A stretch of DNA of 64,000 nucleotides from an uncultured Lachnospiraceae bacterium (lineage in GTDB: Bacteria; Bacillota; Clostridia; Lachnospirales; Lachnospiraceae), in the NCBI GenBank assembly GCA_947173495.1, contig CAMWFQ010000003.1, positions 124,001 to 188,000 on the forward strand, written 5' to 3'. Shown in pieces: positions 58,504-64,000 of this stretch. The notes under the pieces were generated by a model. That model saw only the letters and a program-made list of their open reading frames with translations, had not been told where the DNA came from and made no database searches. The first letter of the stretch is position 1. The number at the start of each line of letters is the position of its first letter. Made by a program: the position numbers and the translations under genes.

Positions 58504-59892
58504 CTACTCCTTATGCACTTCTCCTGTCATGACAGGGCTATCCAAAATCTTGTTCAGACGCATGAAGAGCATGGAACCGGTCACTGCCGCTGCCAGAATA
58601 TCACTCACAGGCTCCGCCACAAACACGCCAAATACCTGGTTTGAAAAGATATGCGGCAGTATAAAAATAAGCGGAATCAGAAGCACCAGCTTCCTTAAAC
58701 ACGCCATCAGCAGGCTGATCTTCGCCTGGCCCAATGCCATAAAGGTCTGCTGACACCCGATCTGCACGCCTGTTGAAAAGATTCCCGCCATATAAATTCT
58801 CATTGCCCACACCGTATAATCCACCAGATCAGAATCGCTGCTGAATATCCCGGCAAAGACCCGGGGGAAGATCATCAGCAAAAGCCACATCACGGTGGAA
58901 TAAGAGACACAGGCAGTAAACTGACAGCGGAATGCCTGCTTCACTCTTTCCTTTTTCCCTGCTCCGAAGTTGAAGCTCATAATAGGCTGACCACCCTGGC
59001 AGATTCCCTGCAGCGGCAATGTGATCAGCTGACTGCAGGAGGAAATGATCGTCATGGCTCCCACAGCAACATCTTTTCCATAGCGGGAAAGACTGCTGTT
59101 AAAACTGATATTCAGAATACTTTCTGTGCTGAGCATCACAAAAGTGGAGATTCCCAGTGCCAGACATGGAAGGATCACCTGAGGAACGATCTTCATATCG
59201 GATAAGGTAAGCTTCAATATCGTCCTGGGTCCTCTCAGAAACCAGAGCACCCACACGGCGCTGACCGCCTGGCTGAGCACGGTGGCGATCGCCGCTCCCT
59301 GTACGCCCATTCCAAAGCCAAATATAAAGACCGGATCCAGTACAATGTTGCACACAGCCCCTACTACTGTCGTAATCATACTGAACTTTGCAAATCCCTG
59401 CGTCGTGATAAAAGGGTTCAGTCCCATTACGATCATTACAAATACGGTTCCCAGAATATAGATCCTGGCATAAGAGAGCGCGTAAGGCAGCGTCACATCG
59501 CTGGCGCCGAACAGCCTGAGCAGCTGCGGCGCAAACAGATAGAACAGAACCGTCAAAAGTACTGCAAAAATCATTAATACCGAAAAACAGTTTCCCAGAA
59601 TTTTCCGGGCGCCTTCCCGGTCATTTTTCCCCATGGCAATGGCAGCCCTGGGAGCGCCGCCGGAACCTGCCAGCATGGCGAACGCATTGATCATCATCAG
59701 AATCGGAAGGAACAGTCCCACACCGGTCAGCGCAGATGCTCCTGCATCCGGAATATGCCCTATATAGATTCTGTCCACAATATTGTACAACATATTGATA
59801 AGCTGTGCGACCACTGCAGGGATCGCCAGATTCAGCATCAGCCGCGGAATACTTCCACTGCCCATATCCTGACTTTTCTTCTGTTTTGCCAT
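58504..59892 (-). CDS. MATE-family efflux transporter (MepA-like)
   Basis: A 462-residue, 12-helix transporter. MLNLAIPAVVAQLINMLYNIVDRIYIGHIPDAGASALTGVG is the first MatE half and LPLQGICQGGQPIMSFNFGAGKKERVKQAF is the characteristic mid-loop. GGAGGTTAT precedes the ATG. It lies between two AraC genes; 39 bases separate its stop from the next regulator start. It may export sugars or drugs. Confidence 0.93.
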   Translation of the reverse strand: MAKQKKSQDMGSGSIPRLMLNLAIPAVVAQLINMLYNIVDRIYIGHIPDAGASALTGVGLFLPILMMINAFAMLAGSGGAPRAAIAMGKNDREGARKILGNCFSVLMIFAVLLTVLFYLFAPQLLRLFGASDVTLPYALSYARIYILGTVFVMIVMGLNPFITTQGFAKFSMITTVVGAVCNIVLDPVFIFGFGMGVQGAAIATVLSQAVSAVWVLWFLRGPRTILKLTLSDMKIVPQVILPCLALGISTFVMLSTESILNISFNSSLSRYGKDVAVGAMTIISSCSQLITLPLQGICQGGQPIMSFNFGAGKKERVKQAFRCQFTACVSYSTVMWLLLMIFPRVFAGIFSSDSDLVDYTVWAMRIYMAGIFSTGVQIGCQQTFMALGQAKISLLMACLRKLVLLIPLIFILPHIFSNQVFGVFVAEPVSDILAAAVTGSMLFMRLNKILDSPVMTGEVHKE

Positions 59893-59988
59893 ATAACCTC
59901 CTGCCTTCCATTTCCAACTGCAGACTATCGTTTCCTGCTAAAAATTGTATCAGAGTTTTTCCCGCTTCGCAAGAATGAACCGCCGCAC

Positions 59989-60867
59989 CTATATCTGAAT
60001 TTTGGAATATCCTCCGCTCCGGATATAGTCGCGGAACTGTACCGGGGTCATGTTCATATGTTTCCTGAATACCTTACTGAAATAATTGGATCCGGAAAAT
60101 CCACACGCCTTTCCGATCTCCGCTATCTTCATGGATGTGGATCCCAGCAAATCCACCGCTTTTTCCAGACGCATCCTTGTCAGATAATCGATAGGCTTCA
60201 TTCCGGTATTTCTGTAAAATTCCCGCGAGAGATGGCTCCGGCTTACCTTCAGATATGCGGCTGTGTCCGATATTCCGATATCTCTGCTGCTGTTTTGTCT
60301 GATATAGTTTCTTGCCCGGGCAGTCAGATCCGAATCGGAATCCACACTGCTCTGCTGCCTGGCGCACAGAAGACACAGAAACTCAAACGCTTTACTGCTG
60401 AGAGCAAAAGCGCTTTGCGCTTTCTGTTCCTTTGCTGCAGCGTGAAGCGCAACAATCAGCCTCACCGCTTCATGATATACCGGCAGTTCCAAAACCTTTC
60501 CCAGATGCTCTTCTATATACCGGCAGTAGCATTCTGCACCATTACTTTCAAACATCATGTAAATGAACTCCCAGGGTGCCTGATTGCGCTCCTCATCAAA
60601 GTAATAGCTCTCCTCTCCGGGCATTTCCAGAAAAAAGGCTTTTCCTTCATCCGCCAAATACTCCTGTCCGGCGATATTGACCATACCGCTTCCCTTAAGC
60701 GTATATTGAAACAGCCAGGCCGGTCCCCTCCCCCTCGTCTCCCAGTGGTATCGGGAGGAGTAACGGCTTTCCCTGCCGATGGCGGTCATCCGTATGAATG
60801 GTTCCTCCACATCCTCCAGAAAATGAAACCCATAGCTGTCCACGATATCTTCTCCATGTGTGTACAT
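59989..60867 (-). CDS. AraC-family regulator with cupin sensor
   Basis: A 292-residue regulator. The N-terminal cupin-like domain (about 1-150; YHWETRGRGPAWLFQYTLKGSG) probably binds a sugar, and the C-terminal DNA-binding part has ISDTAAYLKVSRSHLSREF and ACGFSGSNYFSKVFRKHMNMTP. GAGGTAAATTTTTG precedes the ATG at 60867. It is divergent from the GH4 gene with a 211-base spacer, so it very likely controls that gene. Confidence 0.92.
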   Translation of the reverse strand: MYTHGEDIVDSYGFHFLEDVEEPFIRMTAIGRESRYSSRYHWETRGRGPAWLFQYTLKGSGMVNIAGQEYLADEGKAFFLEMPGEESYYFDEERNQAPWEFIYMMFESNGAECYCRYIEEHLGKVLELPVYHEAVRLIVALHAAAKEQKAQSAFALSSKAFEFLCLLCARQQSSVDSDSDLTARARNYIRQNSSRDIGISDTAAYLKVSRSHLSREFYRNTGMKPIDYLTRMRLEKAVDLLGSTSMKIAEIGKACGFSGSNYFSKVFRKHMNMTPVQFRDYIRSGGYSKIQI

Positions 60868-61078
60868 CAAAAATTTACCTCTTTCTATCAAATTGTTACC
60901 ATTGAAAAAATGACCGTCCTTATTTATGATAGAGAAAAATGATGATCTCTATAGATTTTCCCCGGAAATATACCAAATTATAGCTATAGTATCATGTCAA
61001 GGAATGACTCTGCAAATTAAGTATAGCATCCGGATGTCTGAATGTAAATCATCAAAAAATTACACAGGAGGCACAGAC

Positions 61079-62572
61079 ATGGGTAACAACAGATCTTTTA
61101 AAATCGCATTTATAGGAGCCGGCAGCATCGGCTTTACAAGAGGACTTCTGGCAGATATCCTGACCGTTCCGGAATTTCGGGATATCGAAGTGGCTTTCAC
61201 GGACATCAATCCGGATAATCTGAGAATGGTAACACAGCTTTGCCAGCGGGATATCGATGAAAACGGGCTTTCCATCAAAATTCAGTCAACCCTGGACCGC
61301 AGAGAGGCGTTCCGGAATGCAAGGTACGTGATCAACTGTGTCAGAATCGGGATGCTAGAAGCTTTTGAGACGGATGTGGAGATTCCTCTGAAATATGGAG
61401 TGGATCAGTGTGTGGGGGATACCCTCTGCATCGGCGGAATCATGTACGGGCAAAGAGGAATTCCCGCCATACTTGCATTTTGCAGGGACATCCGCGAGGT
61501 CGCCGAACCGGGCTGTATCCTGCTGAATTACTCCAATCCCAATGCCATGATCACCTGGGCATGTAATAAATATGGCAACGTTCCCACTTACGGTCTCTGT
61601 CACGGCGTTCAGCACGGCCACGACCAGATCGCAGAAGCTCTGGGGCGCAAAAAAGAAGACGTGGATATTATCTGTGCGGGCTTAAATCATCAGACCTGGT
61701 ATATCAGCGTAAAAACCGACGGGCAGGAGCGCACGGGCGAACTGTATGAACTGATGAAGCAGGCTGAATTTGCAAAGGACGAAAATATACGCCTTGATGT
61801 GATGAAGAATTTCGGGTATTACTCTACCGAGTCAAACGGCCATCTCTCAGAATATCTGATGTGGTACAGGAAACGCCCCGAAGATATGGAAAAATGGATC
61901 AACTACAGCTCCTGGATTCAGGGGGAAACGGCCGGTTATCTCCGCGTCTGCAGGGAAAGCAGGAACTGGTTTGAGACAGATTTTCCCAACTGGCTCAAAG
62001 AGCCTGCAAAAGAGTTTATACCGGAAAAGCGTTCCGGCGAACACGGGAGCTATATTATAGAAGGTCTTGAAACCGGCAGAAGATACCGGGGCTGTTTTAA
62101 TGTGATGAATCATGGCTGTATCACCAACCTGCCAGACGAATGCGTGGTGGAGGTTCCCTGCTATGTGGATTACAACGGAATCTCCATTCCAAAGGTCGGC
62201 GATCTTCCCCTGGGCTGCGCCGCAGTCTGCTCCCAGAGCGTATGGGTTCAGAGGCTGGCAGTGGAAGCCGCTGTCCATGCCGATATCCGCCTGCTCTATC
62301 AGGCTGCCATGATGGATCCTCTCACCGGCGCCGTCTGCACCCCGGATGAAATCCGGCAGATGGTAGACGAAATGCTGGTAGCCGGCAGCAAATGGCTGCC
62401 CCAGTACCAGGACGAAATTCTCCGGGCAAAGGAAAGATTAGCGAATGAAACCGTTCCCTGTCGTCCTGCCAAAGGCTTTAAGCAGCACACCAAAACCGTT
62501 GCGGAAATGGCCGAAGAAAAGGCCAGATACAGAGCCCTGGCCTCCGCGGCAGCAAAGGAAAATGTGAAATAA
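61079..62572 (+). CDS. GH4 NAD+-dependent alpha-glycosidase
   Basis: A 497-residue GH4 enzyme (MelA/LplD/AglA family), which uses NAD+ and Mn2+ in an oxidative elimination. The dinucleotide site is IAFIGAGSIGFTRGLLADIL near the start; LLNYSNPNAMITW and the metal-binding Cys174-His175 in LCHGVQHGHDQI follow. The CHG form rather than CHS suggests uronide (alpha-glucuronide or galacturonide) rather than galactoside specificity, but this is an inference. AGGAGGCACAGAC precedes the ATG at 61079. Divergent from an AraC gene. Confidence 0.9.
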   Translation: MGNNRSFKIAFIGAGSIGFTRGLLADILTVPEFRDIEVAFTDINPDNLRMVTQLCQRDIDENGLSIKIQSTLDRREAFRNARYVINCVRIGMLEAFETDVEIPLKYGVDQCVGDTLCIGGIMYGQRGIPAILAFCRDIREVAEPGCILLNYSNPNAMITWACNKYGNVPTYGLCHGVQHGHDQIAEALGRKKEDVDIICAGLNHQTWYISVKTDGQERTGELYELMKQAEFAKDENIRLDVMKNFGYYSTESNGHLSEYLMWYRKRPEDMEKWINYSSWIQGETAGYLRVCRESRNWFETDFPNWLKEPAKEFIPEKRSGEHGSYIIEGLETGRRYRGCFNVMNHGCITNLPDECVVEVPCYVDYNGISIPKVGDLPLGCAAVCSQSVWVQRLAVEAAVHADIRLLYQAAMMDPLTGAVCTPDEIRQMVDEMLVAGSKWLPQYQDEILRAKERLANETVPCRPAKGFKQHTKTVAEMAEEKARYRALASAAAKENVK

Positions 62573-62587
62573 ATCAGATCTGACAAC

Positions 62588-62631
62588 AAGTCTGAGGGGG
62601 AAGCACAAAAAATTTCCCCCTCAGACTTTTC
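62588..62631. terminator. Bidirectional terminator between GH4 and the metallohydrolase
   Basis: AAGTCTGAGGGGGAA pairs with TTCCCCCTCAGACTT, with A and T runs in the loop and TT on either side. It overlaps the stop of the convergent gene. Confidence 0.82.
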
Positions 62632-63574
62632 AGAATGCCAGCGTCATCCCATCATAAGACACAAGAATCCCATATTTTGCCGCTTCTGCAACCAGCTCCT
62701 CATATACCTGCCCACAGTTATGGGAAAAATGATTGCAGACAATTATCGTGTCATCATCCGCCATACCTTCTTTCCGCATCTGCTCCACCACCTCAAGATT
62801 GGTTTTCAGGCTCATATGTCCGTTGCGCCACTCACCCGTCATTCCCGGGCCGCCTGTACAGTCCAGGGAAATCAGGTCATAACGCCCTTCCTCCTTAAGC
62901 ATCTCCCAGGTATTCTCCGGGAAAACGCCGGTATCATGGGCATAGAGAACCTTTCCTGACCTGGGGGCCGTGTCCATCCTGTCTTTCTCTGACAGCGGAC
63001 TCTCTGCCGAAGCATTCTCTTTCAATGGGGCATCCCCTTTCCATGAAGTATTCTCCTTCTGCGGGGCATCCTCCCACAGGATGGAATAGATCACCGGCGA
63101 GGTCTCCTGCTCGTGATTTGCCCAGAGGGGCATTACCTGATACTGTCCCCGGCTGCCTGCATAAAAGCGCCGCCCCGGCTCTATCAGCTTTACATCCGCC
63201 TCGCCATGCATCGTCGGCCTCTCTGTCATCCTGCGCAGCTTTTCATATCCGTCTTTTGCCGCATAAAAATGCAGAACCCGGTGTTCCCCGGTATAATCGG
63301 CTTCCGCCATCTCCACATCCTCCGGATAAAGGTGGTCACTGTGGCTGTGGGTAATCAGGCAGTCGCCGATTTTCTCCCAGTCCAGCCCATACTGAATGGA
63401 ATGCCACACCGTATCCGGCGGGAAATCCAGCAAAAGCTCGTCATTTATAATAGCCTGGGATCTGGAACGGATATTGCGCCCCCCCAGCGCCCGTGATCTT
63501 CTGCAGACCCCGCAGCTGCAAAACAGAGAGGGTATTCCTTCATATGCCGCTGTTCCCAAATATTGAAATTTCAT
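62630..63574 (-). CDS. MBL-fold metallohydrolase, PhnP-like
   Basis: A 314-residue metallo-beta-lactamase-fold hydrolase. The N-terminus has two CxxC-type zinc pairs (SLFCSCGVCRRSRAL) as in PhnP, then THSHSDHLYPEDVEMAE, the metal-binding HxHxDH, and SLDCTGG and CNHFSHNCG later. An odd 35-residue polar insert rich in Lys/Glu/Ser (about 170-205) carries a short repeated APxKEN unit. AGGAGGTACCTT precedes the ATG at 63574. Probably a cyclic phosphodiesterase; no phn operon is nearby. Confidence 0.85.
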   Translation of the reverse strand: MKFQYLGTAAYEGIPSLFCSCGVCRRSRALGGRNIRSRSQAIINDELLLDFPPDTVWHSIQYGLDWEKIGDCLITHSHSDHLYPEDVEMAEADYTGEHRVLHFYAAKDGYEKLRRMTERPTMHGEADVKLIEPGRRFYAGSRGQYQVMPLWANHEQETSPVIYSILWEDAPQKENTSWKGDAPLKENASAESPLSEKDRMDTAPRSGKVLYAHDTGVFPENTWEMLKEEGRYDLISLDCTGGPGMTGEWRNGHMSLKTNLEVVEQMRKEGMADDDTIIVCNHFSHNCGQVYEELVAEAAKYGILVSYDGMTLAF

Positions 63575-63679
63575 AAGGTACCTCCTGATGGTATTGTCAC
63601 TACCGTCCTCCTGCCCGAAAAGGTTGCTGCTGCCTGTGTTTTCTCTCCGCACAAGACGCCTGTCGTTTACCGGCTGCTC

Positions 63680-64000
63680 TCACATGGCCTCCAGCAGGCC
63701 CGAGATGCCTCCCTGCCTGAAAATCTCCTTATAGTAACCGATCTCCTCCTGAATGATCCCGTCGATGACACGCATTCCCAGAAGCTCCACCGGCGCCCGG
63801 TCATCCGTCAGAAGATGTCCGCCTTTATCGCACCTCTGCAGTCCGGCGCTCACCCGCTCCATCATAGCGCAGAGCTGCCCGTCCTCAAGCTCCTTTGCGT
63901 TTTGGGCAAGGAGCTCCTCTATCCCGCTGTTCTGAGAGGCGAACAGCTCCCGGTTGGTAGATCCGGCCACATCCACTGTGCAGACGGTATCAAACACCTC
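63680..64000 (-). CDS. C-terminal fragment, possibly spermidine-synthase-like protein
   Basis: The last 106 or so residues of a gene that enters from the right edge. The visible part reads FDTVCTVDVAGSTNRELFAS near the start, then a helical tail ending in GGISGLLEAM. The VDVAGSTNRELFAS run resembles the C-terminal part of fused MFS/spermidine-synthase proteins, but this is a weak match made from memory, and the active site would lie outside the window. Confidence 0.4.
   Translation of the reverse strand, partial: EVFDTVCTVDVAGSTNRELFASQNSGIEELLAQNAKELEDGQLCAMMERVSAGLQRCDKGGHLLTDDRAPVELLGMRVIDGIIQEEIGYYKEIFRQGGISGLLEAM

Overview
The window looks like chromosomal DNA of a gut-type Clostridia, most likely a member of the Lachnospiraceae. 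This is inferred from gene content and sequence style: strong AGGAGG ribosome sites, sigma-A promoters with 17-base spacers, a class III fructose-1,6-bisphosphatase, a YerC/TrpR-like protein, a DUF1836 protein, several YesM/YesN-style regulators and LplB/LplC-type sugar permeases. The genus cannot be fixed by eye. There is no rRNA, no phage and no CRISPR array, and only one tRNA.

Left part (1-9.6 kb): a leftward iron operon (feoA-feoA-feoB, feoB cut by the edge) with a visible promoter and palindromic operator; an RlmCD-type rRNA methyltransferase; a small acidic membrane protein; the helicase PcrA; an SPFH protein with two zinc ribbons; and a GH31 glycosidase. Next comes a roughly 0.9 kb gene-poor stretch holding a 219-bp non-autonomous transposable element (MITE-like, long inverted repeats, exact 8-bp target duplication) and hairpin repeats, then an orphan NMT1-type substrate-binding lipoprotein.

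11.6-22.3 kb is a leftward glycan-use locus: YesM/YesN two-component system, extracellular binding lipoprotein, two LplB/LplC permeases, a CE15-like esterase, a GH78-like rhamnosidase and a cupin. A second carbohydrate cluster lies at 56-62.6 kb: GH88 unsaturated uronyl hydrolase, two AraC regulators, a MATE exporter and a GH4 enzyme. Together they point to uptake and breakdown of rhamnose- and uronate-containing plant or host glycans.

The middle (22.6-48 kb) is mostly housekeeping and regulation: an ECF sigma/anti-sigma operon with two membrane proteins, DUF1836, a DnaQ-type exonuclease fused to a topoisomerase zinc finger, YerC, a degenerate M23 protein, a cold-shock protein, a GGDEF cyclase, a eukaryote-type HisA, a disordered lipoprotein, class III FBPase, dapB-dapA behind a lysine riboswitch, a corrinoid adenosyltransferase, a two-OB-fold SSB-like protein, a VanR/VanS-like pair, acetyltransferases, a transglutaminase, TypA/BipA, MgtE (with a leader ORF overlapping its start), YigZ and PBP1A.

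The right part (48-64 kb) has xanthine phosphoribosyltransferase, MATE, tRNA-Thr(GGT), a second MITE-like element, a three-gene ABC-2 exporter, a soluble MCP paired with a FIST sensor, the second carbohydrate cluster, a PhnP-like metallohydrolase and a truncated gene at the right edge.

The most interesting non-coding content is two families of dispersed intergenic hairpin repeats, the MITE pair, the mgtE leader ORF and a 90-base near-continuous hairpin next to the cupin gene. I did not find a clear large undescribed multi-gene system.
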